From: Bacteroides pyogenes
GTDB lineage: Bacteria; Bacteroidota; Bacteroidia; Bacteroidales; Bacteroidaceae
Direction: 5' to 3'
Length of the DNA: 64,000 bases
Assembly (NCBI RefSeq): GCF_014196225.1
Contig: NZ_JACIDI010000004.1
Span: 124,001-188,000, forward strand
Shown here piece after piece: positions 9,032 to 17,559 of the stretch. The notes below the pieces were generated by a model that was given only the letters and a program-made list of their open reading frames with translations, did no database searches and had not been told where the DNA came from. The position numbers were made by a program, and so were the translations under genes. The number at the start of each line of letters is the position of its first letter. Position 1 is the stretch's first letter.

Positions 9032-9613
9032 ATGAAGAAAAAGTTTCAGTTGGAAGTTCCCGGCGGAGCAACCCGCGTGCTGCTGCATACGTGTTGCGCC
9101 CCTTGCTCTTCGGCCATCATCGAATGCCTGATGCAAAACGGAATTACTCCGGTTATCTTCTACTTCAACCCCAACATCTATCCGGAAGAGGAATATATAA
9201 TAAGGAAAGAAGAGTGCAGCCGCTATGCCCGCTCGCTGGGACTCGAAATAGTGGACGGAGACTACGACCACGAAGCATGGCGTTGCCGGATGAAAGGGAT
9301 GGAGCAGGAGCCGGAACGAGGAGGACGCTGCCTGAGGTGCTTCAAGATGCGCCTGCTCGAAACCGCCCGCTATGCTCACGAGCATGGCTTCGGGGTCATT
9401 GCCACTACGCTTGCTTCGAGCCGTTGGAAAAGCCTCGAACAGATAGAAGAAGCAGGGCGCTATGCCTGCGAAAAGTATCCCGACGTCACTTATTGGAAAC
9501 AAAACTGGCGAAAGGGCGGATTAAGCGAACGGCGTATCTCCATCATCAAGGAATATCAATTCTACAACCAGCAATATTGCGGTTGCGAATTCAGTATGCG
9601 AAAAGAAGAGTAA
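9032..9613 (+). CDS. queH: Epoxyqueuosine reductase QueH
   Basis: A 193-residue protein with the QueH (DUF208) signature: HTCCAPC at residues 20-25, ERGGRCLRCFKMRL in the middle and YCGCEFS near the C-terminus. QueH reduces epoxyqueuosine in tRNA to queuosine, the last step of that anticodon modification, with a 4Fe-4S cluster and a mononuclear iron site held by these Cys and nearby acidic residues. It replaces the cobalamin-dependent QueG. It is a single gene. The start is supported by the promoter position, although that leaves almost no 5' leader. Confidence 0.93.
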   Translation: MKKKFQLEVPGGATRVLLHTCCAPCSSAIIECLMQNGITPVIFYFNPNIYPEEEYIIRKEECSRYARSLGLEIVDGDYDHEAWRCRMKGMEQEPERGGRCLRCFKMRLLETARYAHEHGFGVIATTLASSRWKSLEQIEEAGRYACEKYPDVTYWKQNWRKGGLSERRISIIKEYQFYNQQYCGCEFSMRKEE

Positions 9614-9634
9614 CTGCATTTTTTAAGGACTATC

Positions 9635-9666
9635 ATTGGGTCGGTATAAATATTTTGCTATTTTTG
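9635..9666 (+). promoter_or_regulatory. Promoter of the cupin regulator / acyl-CoA ligase pair
   Basis: ATTG (9635-9638), a 20-nt spacer, TATTTTTG (9659-9666), 50 nt before the ATG at 9717. Confidence 0.6.
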
Positions 9667-9716
9667 CGGTTAATATAATTATAATTTGTCAATATAGCAC
9701 TTAAAATACTTTCAAT

Positions 9717-10292
9717 ATGGATGCAAGTAAGATTGTAGGAGAGAAGATCAAAGCCCTTCGTGAAGATAAATCGATCACGAGAGAAGAGCTGTCCGAGCGT
9801 TCCGGTCTGGCTGTCGAACAAATAAAGCGTATCGAAGAGAATATCGATATCCCGTCTCTGGCGCCGCTTATTAAAATTGCTCGTGTACTGGGTGTGCGGC
9901 TGGGTACTTTCCTCGACGATCAGGATGAAGTCGGTCCCGTGGTATGTCGCAAGAAAGAAGCCAAAGACGCAATCAGTTTTTCCAATAACGCCATCCACTC
10001 CCGCAAGCACATGGAGTATCATTCGCTCTCGAAATCGAAAGCCGACCGTCACATGGAACCTTTCATCATCGATGTGATGCCTATGAAAGATAGCGACTTC
10101 GTGCTTTCTTCGCACGAGGGCGAAGAATTCATCATGGTGATGGAGGGCACGATGGAGATAAGCTACGGGAAGGAAACCTATCTGTTGGAAGAAGGAGACA
10201 GCATCTATTACGATTCGATTGTTCCTCACCACGTACATGCTTACGAGGGAAAGGGAGCGAAGATACTGGCGGTTATTTACACGCCGGTGTGA
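9717..10292 (+). CDS. XRE-family regulator with C-terminal cupin domain
   Basis: A 191-residue protein. Residues 5-65 form a Cro/C1 helix-turn-helix (GEKIKALREDKSITREELSE and SLAPLIKIARVLGV). Residues 115-190 form a cupin barrel with HEGEEFIMVMEGTMEISYG and DSIYYDSIVPHHVHA. Such regulators usually bind a small ligand in the cupin pocket. The gene is followed after 81 nt by an acyl-CoA ligase on the same strand, an arrangement I recall as common in Bacteroides. It therefore probably senses a fatty acid or related metabolite and controls the ligase; this is inferred. Confidence 0.9.
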   Translation: MDASKIVGEKIKALREDKSITREELSERSGLAVEQIKRIEENIDIPSLAPLIKIARVLGVRLGTFLDDQDEVGPVVCRKKEAKDAISFSNNAIHSRKHMEYHSLSKSKADRHMEPFIIDVMPMKDSDFVLSSHEGEEFIMVMEGTMEISYGKETYLLEEGDSIYYDSIVPHHVHAYEGKGAKILAVIYTPV

Positions 10293-10373
10293 TGGCCGGC
10301 GGCGCGCTGTCTGTCGATTCAACGCTCGCCGCTCGTCTGTTTTGCTTATTGCTAACCACAAATCTTTTTTTTC

Positions 10374-12023
10374 ATGCAACTATTCGAACGCACTCTCGGC
10401 CAGTGGCTTGAACACTGGGCCGAAGAGACTCCCGATCGGGAATACATCGTGTATTCCGATCGTAATCTTCGTTTTACTTGGAGCCGGTTTAACCGTCGCG
10501 TAGACGATATGGCGAAAGGACTTGTCGCTATCGGTGTGGAGCGGGGTACTCGCGTGGGTATCTGGGCGGCCAACGTTCCCGATTGGCTGACTCTGCTGTA
10601 CGCCTGCGCCAAGATAGGGGCGGTTTGCGTCACGGTCAACACCAATTACAAACAATCGGAACTGGAATATCTTTGCCATCATTCCGACATGCACACGCTT
10701 TGCATCGTAAACGGCGAAAAGGACAGCGACTTCGTGGAGATGACGTACGCCATGCTTCCCGAACTCAAAACCTGTGAACGCGGACATCTCAAGAGCGAGC
10801 GTTTTCCGCACATGCGCCACGTGGTTTATATCGGTCAGGAAAAGCATCGGGGAATGTTCAACACATCGGAGCTGCTGCTGTTGGGGAACAACGTTGCCGA
10901 CGACCGCCTGAATGAATTGAAAGCGCGGGTGGACTGCCACGATGTGGTGAACATGCAGTACACATCGGGTACCACAGGTTTCCCGAAAGGGGTGATGCTG
11001 ACTCATTATAATATAACGAACAACGGATACCTCACCGGCGAACACATGAAGTTTACCGCCGACGACAGGCTATGCTGTTGCGTTCCGCTGTTTCATTGCT
11101 TCGGAGTGGTGCTCGCCACCATGAACTGCCTGACACACGGTTGCATGCAAGTGATGGTAGAGCGGTTCGACCCGTTGCTTGTGTTGGCTTCCATCCATAA
11201 AGAGCGGTGTACGGCTCTCTACGGAGTGCCCACCATGTTTATCGCCGAGCTTCATCACCCCATGTTCGGCTTGTTCGATATGTCTTCCCTTCGCACCGGA
11301 ATCATGGCGGGCGCGCTATGTCCCGTAGAGCTGATGAAGCAGGTGGAAGAAAAAATGTATATGAAAGTAACCAGCGTGTACGGGCTTACGGAGGCATCGC
11401 CCGGTATGACAGCTACCCGTATCGACGATTCGTTTGATGTGCGTTGCCATACGGTGGGGAGAGATTTTGAGTTTACCGAAGTGAAAGTGATCGATCCCGA
11501 AACGGGCAAGGAGTGTCCGCCGGGTATGCCGGGAGAAATGTGCAGCCGGGGATATAATACGATGAAAGGCTATTATAAAAATCCGGAGGCAACGGCGGAG
11601 GTGATTGATGAAAACGGCTTCCTCCATTCGGGCGATATCGGAATTAAAGATGCCGACGGCAATTACCGGATCACGGGGCGCATCAAAGACATGATTATCC
11701 GTGGCGGCGAGAATATCTATCCCCGCGAAATAGAAGAGTTTCTTTATAGGCTCGAAGGTATAAAAGACGTGCAGGTGGCAGGCATCCCTTCGCGGAAATA
11801 CGGCGAAGCGGTAGGCGCGTTCATCATTCTGCATGAAGGGGTGGAGATGCATGAGAGCGATGTACGCGATTTTTGTCGGAACAAGATCGCCCGATACAAG
11901 ATTCCGAAATATGTGTTCTTCGTCAAAGAGTTTCCGATGACGGGAAGCGGGAAAATCCAGAAGTTCAAGTTGAAAGACTTGGGGCTTCAACTGTGCAAAG
12001 AGCAAGGCATAGAGATAGTCTGA
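10374..12023 (+). CDS. AMP-forming acyl-CoA synthetase (fatty acid-CoA ligase family)
   Basis: A 549-residue ANL-superfamily enzyme. It has the P-loop [18 protein letters not shown] near residue 200, the adenine motif [10 protein letters not shown], the hinge [20 protein letters not shown] and the C-terminal catalytic Lys in GSGKIQKFK. It activates a carboxylic acid to an acyl-AMP and transfers it to CoA. The similarity is to medium/long-chain FadD-type ligases; chain length cannot be read from the sequence. It is probably co-transcribed with the cupin regulator. Its last codons and stop (12014-12049) are repeated 66 bp downstream at 12080-12115. Confidence 0.9.
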   Translation: MQLFERTLGQWLEHWAEETPDREYIVYSDRNLRFTWSRFNRRVDDMAKGLVAIGVERGTRVGIWAANVPDWLTLLYACAKIGAVCVTVNTNYKQSELEYLCHHSDMHTLCIVNGEKDSDFVEMTYAMLPELKTCERGHLKSERFPHMRHVVYIGQEKHRGMFNTSELLLLGNNVADDRLNELKARVDCHDVVNMQYTSGTTGFPKGVMLTHYNITNNGYLTGEHMKFTADDRLCCCVPLFHCFGVVLATMNCLTHGCMQVMVERFDPLLVLASIHKERCTALYGVPTMFIAELHHPMFGLFDMSSLRTGIMAGALCPVELMKQVEEKMYMKVTSVYGLTEASPGMTATRIDDSFDVRCHTVGRDFEFTEVKVIDPETGKECPPGMPGEMCSRGYNTMKGYYKNPEATAEVIDENGFLHSGDIGIKDADGNYRITGRIKDMIIRGGENIYPREIEEFLYRLEGIKDVQVAGIPSRKYGEAVGAFIILHEGVEMHESDVRDFCRNKIARYKIPKYVFFVKEFPMTGSGKIQKFKLKDLGLQLCKEQGIEIV

Positions 12024-12115
12024 CCGGAAGACCGGTTGCTTTCTCCATCATTCCAGCGAGGTGATGATGTTGGGCTTGCGATAGTCTGACCGGAAGACTG
12101 GTTGCTTTCTCCATC
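12014..12115. repeat. 3'-end duplication of the acyl-CoA ligase gene, 66-bp step
   Basis: The 36-nt segment 12014-12049 (starting GATAGTCTGACCGG and including the TGA stop) recurs at 12080-12115 with one mismatch. The step is 66 bp. Each copy holds a small hairpin, ACCGG, loop, CCGGT (CTGGT in copy 2). Confidence 0.9.
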
Positions 12116-12152
12116 TTTGTTGAGCTGTTTTTCCCAATAGAATCATTTAAAT

Positions 12153-12192
12153 CTTACCCAAGCTTAGGAACGTTGCCCTATTCTTGGGTAAG
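12153..12192. terminator. Probable bidirectional terminator between convergent genes
   Basis: CTTACCCAAG (12153-12162) and CTTGGGTAAG (12183-12192) form a perfect 10-bp stem with a 20-nt loop. AT-rich flanks lie on both sides, TTTAAAT before and TTTATG after. It lies between the ligase (plus) and the GIN-domain gene (minus). Confidence 0.65.
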
Positions 12193-12243
12193 TTTATGAA
12201 GGCACACCATAATTATATGTAAGGACGATATGCTCCGGTCTTG

Positions 12244-13026
12244 TTACAGCTTTCGTATCTTTTTGCGCGGAGCGTCTATCTCTTCGGGATTACCTTTGTA
12301 AGCCACGCTTCCGCTACCGGAAACACGTACTGTCAATTTCTTGTCGGCATGACACTCTATATCGCCCGAACCGGAGACGCTAGCCGATGTGTTGACTGCC
12401 CTCAGACCGGAAGCTGAGATGTCTCCGGAACCTGCGATGCGGTATTTCGCTTCGCCCGTTTGTCCGCTGAGAGTCACATCGCCCGATCCGGCTATGCTCA
12501 CAACGCATGTCTTGCTTTGTATCTTTTGCAGCTTGATATCGCCCGACCCTCTGACGGAGATGGTCATCGCTTCGCATTGGAAGCCTTCTCCGCCTATGTC
12601 GCCCGATCCGTTGACGGTAACATCTATGTTTTTGTTTGTCCGTATGCCGTTGGTCAGTTTGATGTCTCCCGAACCGTTGACGGTAATCTTGTTCAGTTCG
12701 GGTGAAGAAACCTTGACGATGAGCTTCCCCCTATTGATGATACGGGTGTTTTTCTTGAATTTTACGATCAGTGCGCCTCCGCTGGTATATGCCTCCAGCA
12801 GCGGGACGATGTTGTCGGAACCGTAGATCTCCACTTCGGTGGAAGCAGCCTGCCGGTATACGATGTCGGCGCTTCCCAGTAATTGAATGGCATTGAAACG
12901 GTCTACGTCCACTTTTTGGGTCACATAGTTTTTGCTGGCTACTACGCGGTTCGTCTGTGCGTGGGCGATTGTGAACGATGTCAGCAGCAATACAGACATC
13001 ACCACACTTGAGGATAATGTTTTCAT
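12244..13026 (-). CDS. Secreted GIN-domain (DUF2807) protein
   Basis: A 260-residue protein with signal peptide MKTLSSSVVMSVLLLTSFTIAHA. The mature part is a head GIN-domain beta solenoid: VDRFNAIQLLGSADIVYRQ followed by many copies of a GSGDI turn motif (VNGSGDIKL, VNGSGDIGG, VRGSGDIKL, IAGSGDVTL, IAGSGDISA, VSGSGDIEC, VSGSGSVAY). The repeats explain the internal similarity of the DNA. Bacteroidetes encode several such proteins, predicted at the outer surface or in the periplasm, with unknown function. It is a single gene. Confidence 0.88.
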   Translation of the reverse strand: MKTLSSSVVMSVLLLTSFTIAHAQTNRVVASKNYVTQKVDVDRFNAIQLLGSADIVYRQAASTEVEIYGSDNIVPLLEAYTSGGALIVKFKKNTRIINRGKLIVKVSSPELNKITVNGSGDIKLTNGIRTNKNIDVTVNGSGDIGGEGFQCEAMTISVRGSGDIKLQKIQSKTCVVSIAGSGDVTLSGQTGEAKYRIAGSGDISASGLRAVNTSASVSGSGDIECHADKKLTVRVSGSGSVAYKGNPEEIDAPRKKIRKL

Positions 13027-13432
13027 TTCGTTGGTTTTTATGGGTTTATATATAATAGTAACGTTTATCCGGGAAAGAAAACAAGGACATTGGGCGTCGT
13101 CTCTCTGATTGCTTACCCCATGACATATTTATTAGACGTAGCAGACAGAGGAAAAGTTGCATTGCAGAAAATTTTAGGCGGAAAAATCTTATGATCGCCG
13201 CAGAGGCACACTTTGTTTTGAACAGGCAGACACTCTTTTCGAGTATATCCGATAGTATATACTGAGTCTTCTACTTTGTGTATAATGCCGTGTGTGCCCC
13301 ATTCGAGGCATGTTCGATAGTATATGCTGAGCCTTTTCTGCAGACCATTCTTTATGGTTGAAACGACGGGGTTATACAGCCTTCATCGCCCCGTATTGAT
13401 AGTAAGAACAGGGAATTAGCCAAAGGCTTCCG
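13027..13432. other. Intergenic stretch with a 64-bp-spaced repeat
   Basis: No gene is seen. A 21-nt element (CGATAGTATATACTGAGTCT plus T) at 13250-13270 recurs at 13314-13334 with two changes. It is flanked by related phrases (TTCGAGTATATC, ATTCGAGGCATGT). The region lies upstream of the GIN gene and downstream of the amidotransferase gene. Confidence 0.55.
13250..13334. repeat. Two-copy direct repeat, 64-bp step
   Basis: Copies at 13250-13270 and 13314-13334, 19 of 21 positions identical. The step is close to the 65-67 bp steps seen at other gaps in this window. Confidence 0.75.
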
Positions 13433-14053
13433 TCATATCGCTTCCAGCCAGTTTCTGAGAATCGTTTTACCGTCCGGTGTCAATACCGACTCCGGATGAA
13501 ACTGAATGCCTCGGATGTCGTAATTCAGATGTTTTAATGCCATGATTTGTCCTTCGGGGCTGATGGCAGTAACAGCCAACTCCTTAGGGAAACCCATTGT
13601 ATCCACTACCCAAGAGTGGTATCTGCCGACCGGGAATTCTTCGGGAAGTCCACGGAAAATATAGTCTTCTTCTATTGTTATTCCTTTTTTGAAGCATTCG
13701 CTGTTGATTTCCGGTTGCTCACCTTTAATTCTTACGGTGGTTTGCACTCCATGGAAGACATTGCTTAGCTTTGTGAGTTTTCCGCCAAATACTTCTCCGA
13801 TGGCTTGTTCGCCCAGACAGACCCCGAGTATGGGCTTCTTTCCGGCATAGGCACGGATGACATCCGTAAGCAATCCGGCTTCTTCGGGAATGCCCGGACC
13901 CGGAGAAAGGATGATTTTGTCGTACACTTCGAGGTCCTTGAGCGAGAATCGGTCGTTGTATAGAACCTCTGCTGTTGCTCCTGCTTCTTTTACCATATGG
14001 AGCAGGTTGTAAGTAAAGGAATCGTAGTTATCTATGATTGCAATTTTGAGCAT
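13433..14053 (-). CDS. Glutamine amidotransferase subunit of anthranilate / aminodeoxychorismate synthase
   Basis: A 206-residue class I glutamine amidotransferase. It has the TrpG/PabA N-terminus IDNYDSFTYNL, the oxyanion loop SPGPGIPEEAG, the nucleophile Cys in GVCLGEQAIGE, and the His-Glu pair in GIQFHPESVLTPDG. It releases ammonia from glutamine for a chorismate-using partner (TrpE or PabB). No partner gene lies nearby, so the sequence cannot decide between folate and tryptophan synthesis; a stand-alone copy would fit PabA or a shared subunit. It lies 134 nt downstream of the S37 peptidase gene on the same strand. Confidence 0.88.
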   Translation of the reverse strand: MLKIAIIDNYDSFTYNLLHMVKEAGATAEVLYNDRFSLKDLEVYDKIILSPGPGIPEEAGLLTDVIRAYAGKKPILGVCLGEQAIGEVFGGKLTKLSNVFHGVQTTVRIKGEQPEINSECFKKGITIEEDYIFRGLPEEFPVGRYHSWVVDTMGFPKELAVTAISPEGQIMALKHLNYDIRGIQFHPESVLTPDGKTILRNWLEAI

Positions 14054-14149
14054 ATTGCTTCCGGTTTCTTATTTCTACATTGCTTCTGTTATCATCATCC
14101 GGTTGCCTTCTGAGCCGTAAGGAACTTGTTTTCCCGCCTGCATACGAAG

Positions 14150-14177
14150 CACTCGGCTTCGCTCGGCGAAGCCGTGC
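14150..14177. other. Hairpin between the S37 peptidase and the amidotransferase
   Basis: CGGCTTCG (14154-14161) pairs perfectly with CGAAGCCG (14167-14174) around a 5-nt loop. No T run follows on either strand, so it is more likely an RNA structure between two co-directional genes than a terminator. Confidence 0.5.
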
Positions 14178-14187
14178 GTGGCGATGG

Positions 14188-15486
14188 CTATAGATTCAGC
14201 CATCCGTTGATGAGCGTCATCACTTTTTCTTTCTCCTCTTCCGGTAGGGTTCCGATGCGCGCTCTATGGCTTCCGCCCGGTTCTACAAACACGTGTATGT
14301 TATTCTTTTTTTTCAGCCGGGTTACTCCTGCTGCTGTCCACGGATCATTTTCACCGTAAATAAATATCATTTTCGGGTCATTCTTCTTTAAGAACCGGGT
14401 GATTTTCTTGCTTAGCGTCTTGTCGAAAGGCATTCTCCTCAACTCTTCCGGAAGCATCAGGCGATGCAAATATCCCTTGCTTGACCTGATGGAAAGAAGT
14501 TTTTTGAATGGGCGGATATCGTAGCCGTAATACCCCAATTCGCGTGCTGCTTGTACGAAAAAAGAGGCGGCAGGACTGTTCTTCATGAAATAGTCGGGAT
14601 TGCTGATGTTCAGCAAATGTGTCAAGATCTCGTCATCGGTAGCATCCGGAGCAGGGATGCTTTCAACGGGAGCTCCCCATTGCCAAAGGGCAAAGGCGTA
14701 TTCCAGCACCGAATAGTCGTATATCTCTTCGATAGAGACGCGGAACTGATAGCCTTTTTCCATACAATATTGCTTGAAGAGAGGGAGCAGTGCAGGTTTT
14801 CGCTTCAGCGCTTCCATCTGGAAGTCTTCAACCAGTTTGCGTTTTTCGGGCGTGGAGATCTTTCTGAGAAAGGGCTCGTGTCTTCCGTCTTCCGCCGCAT
14901 AACAGAGAGGAGCTACATAGGGGACGGAGATGTCTACATCGTCCGGATAGAAAGTGCGGTATAGCAGGGTGGTCTGCCCCCCTTTGCTGATGCCGGTAGC
15001 AATCCATTTGCCCGGATATATCTTCTTGAAAGCAGAAGTAACGGCATGCAGATCGTCAGCAGAGTTTTCCGCCGTCAGGTATTGCCAGTCTTTAGGTTCG
15101 GGAGTGGACTCCGAAAAATAGCGATACTCCACGAATATCATATTGGCATTTAGCAACTTCGATAGTTCTGCGCGATATTTAGAGTGGAGAGCATACTCTG
15201 CGGCATATCCTTCGGTCACGATTACCGTAGGGCGGTCGAACCCGGCATGAGCCACAATAACTCTTTGACGGAAGCTGCCTTTCTCCGGAGACTTATGGCT
15301 CAAGGGTTGAGTGAAATAGGTTACATACTTCTCGGAAAATTCGTCAGACTCCAGAGGCTTGATTTCGGTTATGGCAGAAACCTCATTCAGCTTTTCCAGT
15401 AAGGGGGCTTGTGCGGATAAGGTTGCCGGTATGCCGATTAGCATGAATATCAGAAATACGGCATGGCAGGTACGTAGGCTTTTCAT
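14188..15486 (-). CDS. Secreted S37-family (PS-10) serine peptidase
   Basis: A 432-residue protein with signal peptide ending near TLSAQA. It shows a two-part alpha/beta hydrolase with the peptidase S37 pattern: GISKGGQT (Ser near 167), YGENDPWTAAG (Asp near 382) and GGSHRARIG (His near 406). TEGYAAEYAL and NANMIFVEYRYFSES are also typical of this family. Related Streptomyces enzymes are tripeptidyl aminopeptidases; in Bacteroides the role is probably peptide trimming in the periplasm. It has its own promoter. Confidence 0.85.
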   Translation of the reverse strand: MKSLRTCHAVFLIFMLIGIPATLSAQAPLLEKLNEVSAITEIKPLESDEFSEKYVTYFTQPLSHKSPEKGSFRQRVIVAHAGFDRPTVIVTEGYAAEYALHSKYRAELSKLLNANMIFVEYRYFSESTPEPKDWQYLTAENSADDLHAVTSAFKKIYPGKWIATGISKGGQTTLLYRTFYPDDVDISVPYVAPLCYAAEDGRHEPFLRKISTPEKRKLVEDFQMEALKRKPALLPLFKQYCMEKGYQFRVSIEEIYDYSVLEYAFALWQWGAPVESIPAPDATDDEILTHLLNISNPDYFMKNSPAASFFVQAARELGYYGYDIRPFKKLLSIRSSKGYLHRLMLPEELRRMPFDKTLSKKITRFLKKNDPKMIFIYGENDPWTAAGVTRLKKKNNIHVFVEPGGSHRARIGTLPEEEKEKVMTLINGWLNL

Positions 15487-15511
15487 GATGCGATATGATT
15501 TGGTTTGCCGG

Positions 15512-15542
15512 CAAAGGTAAATAATTTTGTTTTATAGACAAT
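15512..15542 (-). promoter_or_regulatory. Promoter of the S37 peptidase gene
   Basis: Minus strand: ATTG (15542-15539), a 19-nt spacer, TACCTTTG (15519-15512), 25 nt before the ATG at 15486. Confidence 0.65.
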
Positions 15543-15686
15543 CGTTATACGGGAGAAATAGAATAGAAATGATAAATGACTCACGGAGGCTGTCTTGCGT
15601 ATGTCGTCTTGGCCCGTATGGCAGAATGACCCGGTTTTGTTTATGTTGATCTATGGGACCGGCCTTTGAAGTTTCTCGCTTTGCAA

Positions 15687-15717
15687 TTTGCTAATCTCCG
15701 CCGGGTATATATCTTTG
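15687..15717 (+). promoter_or_regulatory. Consensus promoter of the YgjP-like metallopeptidase gene
   Basis: TTTG (15687-15690), a 19-nt spacer, TATCTTTG (15710-15717): a full match to the Bacteroidales consensus. Confidence 0.75.
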
Positions 15718-15764
15718 TATGAAATATTCCTTTTTTACAGAACTGGTTGGTGGAGTAAATACAC

Positions 15765-16463
15765 ATGAATGTAGTTGTAGAAGACAAAGAGATAGGACGT
15801 TTGGTTATACGTACTCATCCGAGGGCGCGGAAAATCGTGTTCCGCACGAAGAGCGATGCCGTTTATGTTTCTGTCCCTCCCGGTATCTCCATGAAGGAGG
15901 TAACGCGGGCGGTGGAGGAGTTGCGCGGACGTCTGGTTATTTCCCGCAGGCGGATCTCCCGTCCGTCTGTTGATCTGGATTACAAGATCAATACGGATTT
16001 CTTTCAGCTCTCTTTGATATCGGGCGATACGGACCGTTTTTTTGCCAATTTGAAGCCGGGTTGCATGGAAATTGTCTGTCCTCGTAATACGGACTTTGCG
16101 AATGAAAAACTGCAATACTGGCTGCGTAAGGTAATTGAAGGTTCGTTGAAGAAAAATGCGCGCAACATCCTTCCCCCGCGCTTGGACCGGCTCGCCCGAC
16201 AGAACGAACTTTCATACAGCAATGTGCGAATCGGTTCCGGCCGTGGGCGTTGGGGGAGTTGTTCGGCACGTAAGAGCATCAACCTCTCCTGCTTCCTGCT
16301 CCTTCTGCCCGTTCATCTTGTAGACTATGTACTGCTTCACGAACTTTGCCATACGCGTGAAATGAATCATGGCGACCGCTTCTGGCGGTTGCTCGACGAA
16401 TTGACGGAAGGTAAAGCCTTTTCTTTGCGTGAAGAGTTGAAGCAATATCGGGCGGAGGTGTAA
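15765..16463 (+). CDS. YgjP-like (DUF45, M48-type) metallopeptidase
   Basis: A 232-residue protein with RWGSCSARKSINLS followed by YVLLHELCHTREMNHGDRFW. HELCH near residues 192-196 is the zinc motif, and NHGDRFW carries the third ligand His; this arrangement is typical of the YgjP/DUF45 (WLM/SprT-like) family. The enzyme is cytosolic by its lack of a signal peptide, and its natural substrate is unknown. A GGTGGAG ribosome binding site lies before the ATG. The stop region contains a near-palindrome (GTAAC, five bases, GTTAC) at 16461-16475. Confidence 0.85.
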   Translation: MNVVVEDKEIGRLVIRTHPRARKIVFRTKSDAVYVSVPPGISMKEVTRAVEELRGRLVISRRRISRPSVDLDYKINTDFFQLSLISGDTDRFFANLKPGCMEIVCPRNTDFANEKLQYWLRKVIEGSLKKNARNILPPRLDRLARQNELSYSNVRIGSGRGRWGSCSARKSINLSCFLLLLPVHLVDYVLLHELCHTREMNHGDRFWRLLDELTEGKAFSLREELKQYRAEV

Positions 16464-16520
16464 CGATCGGTTACGGAGGTATGGCAGCACGTCTCTTAGC
16501 CCGGACGGTAGTCGGGAAAT

Positions 16521-16916
16521 CTATTGTGCCAACTGCTTGATGCCGTCTTCATCTTTTTCGAAACGGTAAACGCCTCCTTTTTCACTCAGGTCGAACGTGG
16601 AAACCTCGTCCGTCCGGTTGTCTACGATGAGCAACGCACTTTGTTCGGCAAACCGTCCGAGCTTTATGAAGTACGGCTCATCGGTCATCCTGCGGCTGTC
16701 GATGAGACTGTCGTTGACAAATAACGAAATGGAATCTCCGGCAAATCCTTTGGTCAGGCTGATGGTATACGTTTCGATGAAATATCGTTCTGCTTGTTTG
16801 TTTCTTTGCAATCGCAGGCTCATATACACAAAGATTACCACAACGAAGATGACGGCGAAAGCCAGAATGCCGTTGCCTATCATAAACTGTTTATTTGTAT
16901 TGAGTCTGTGCGCCAT
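16521..16916 (-). CDS. Hypothetical single-pass membrane protein
   Basis: A 131-residue protein of unknown family. Residues 12-34 (MIGNGILAFAVIFVVVIFVY) form one membrane helix, and the rest (about 95 residues) is a soluble, mixed-charge domain ending IKQLAQ. A minus-strand TATCTTTA about 25-30 nt upstream may be its -7 box. It is convergent with the YgjP-like gene and divergent from rimP. I do not recognise the fold. Confidence 0.65.
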   Translation of the reverse strand: MAHRLNTNKQFMIGNGILAFAVIFVVVIFVYMSLRLQRNKQAERYFIETYTISLTKGFAGDSISLFVNDSLIDSRRMTDEPYFIKLGRFAEQSALLIVDNRTDEVSTFDLSEKGGVYRFEKDEDGIKQLAQ

Positions 16917-16991
16917 AATCGCTCTTTTTTAAGATTAGGGTGTAAAGATACGAATATCGGGGCGTTAAATCATACTTTTTTTATTTAATGT

Positions 16992-17022
16992 TTTGTAGTC
17001 GAATAGATTATTTATATCTTTG
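16992..17022 (+). promoter_or_regulatory. Consensus promoter of the rimP-nusA-infB operon
   Basis: TTTG (16992-16995), a 19-nt spacer, TATCTTTG (17015-17022): a full consensus match, 67 nt before the rimP ATG. Confidence 0.75.
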
Positions 17023-17044
17023 CAACCGAAAACGGATGAAAGGT

Positions 17045-17070
17045 GGAGGGGCAATTAAGCTCCTTTTTTT
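17045..17070 (+). promoter_or_regulatory. Possible attenuator in the rimP leader
   Basis: GGAG (17045-17048) can pair with CTCC (17060-17063), followed at once by seven T. The stem is short (4-5 bp), but its place in the leader of an operon that encodes NusA makes early termination worth considering. Confidence 0.35.
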
Positions 17071-17089
17071 GTTCTTATATTGCAAATAA

Positions 17090-17557
17090 ATGATAGAAAA
17101 GAAAACTGTATCTCAAATTGTTGAAGAATGGCTGGAGGGAAAAGATTACTTTCTGGTGGAAGTGACCGTAAGCCCTGATGACAAAATTGTGGTTGAGATC
17201 GACCATGCCGAAGGCGTTTGGATTGAAGACTGCGTGGAGCTTAGCCGCTACATCGAATCGAAGCTGAACCGCGAAGAGGAAGATTATGAATTGGAAGTGG
17301 GCTCGGCCGGAATCGGACAGCCTTTTAAAGTGTTGCAGCAGTATTATATCCATATCGGGCAAGAGGTGGAAGTCTTAACAAAAGACGGACGCAAGTTGGC
17401 CGGAGTGCTGAAAGAAGCTGATGAAGAAAAATTCACATTAGGGGTTCAGAAGAAAGTGAAACCTGAAGGAGCGAAACGTCCAAAGATAGTGGAGGAGGAT
17501 GAAACTTTCACTTACGAGCAAATAAAATACACTAAATACTTAATTAGTTTTAAATAG
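17090..17557 (+). CDS. rimP: Ribosome maturation factor RimP
   Basis: A 155-residue protein of normal RimP length. It has the N-terminal domain VEVTVSPDDKIVVEIDHAEG with CVELSRYIESKL, the linking motif YELEVGSAGIGQPFK (the family normally has SPG here; this protein has SAG) and a C-terminal beta domain. It assists 30S subunit maturation. First gene of rimP-nusA-infB, with nusA starting 2 nt after its stop. Confidence 0.95.
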   Translation: MIEKKTVSQIVEEWLEGKDYFLVEVTVSPDDKIVVEIDHAEGVWIEDCVELSRYIESKLNREEEDYELEVGSAGIGQPFKVLQQYYIHIGQEVEVLTKDGRKLAGVLKEADEEKFTLGVQKKVKPEGAKRPKIVEEDETFTYEQIKYTKYLISFK

Positions 17558-17559
17558 TT

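Noticed and set aside
16461..16475. Terminator at the end of the YgjP-like gene
   Set aside because: GTAAC/GTTAC is only a 5-bp stem over the stop codon, with no T run.
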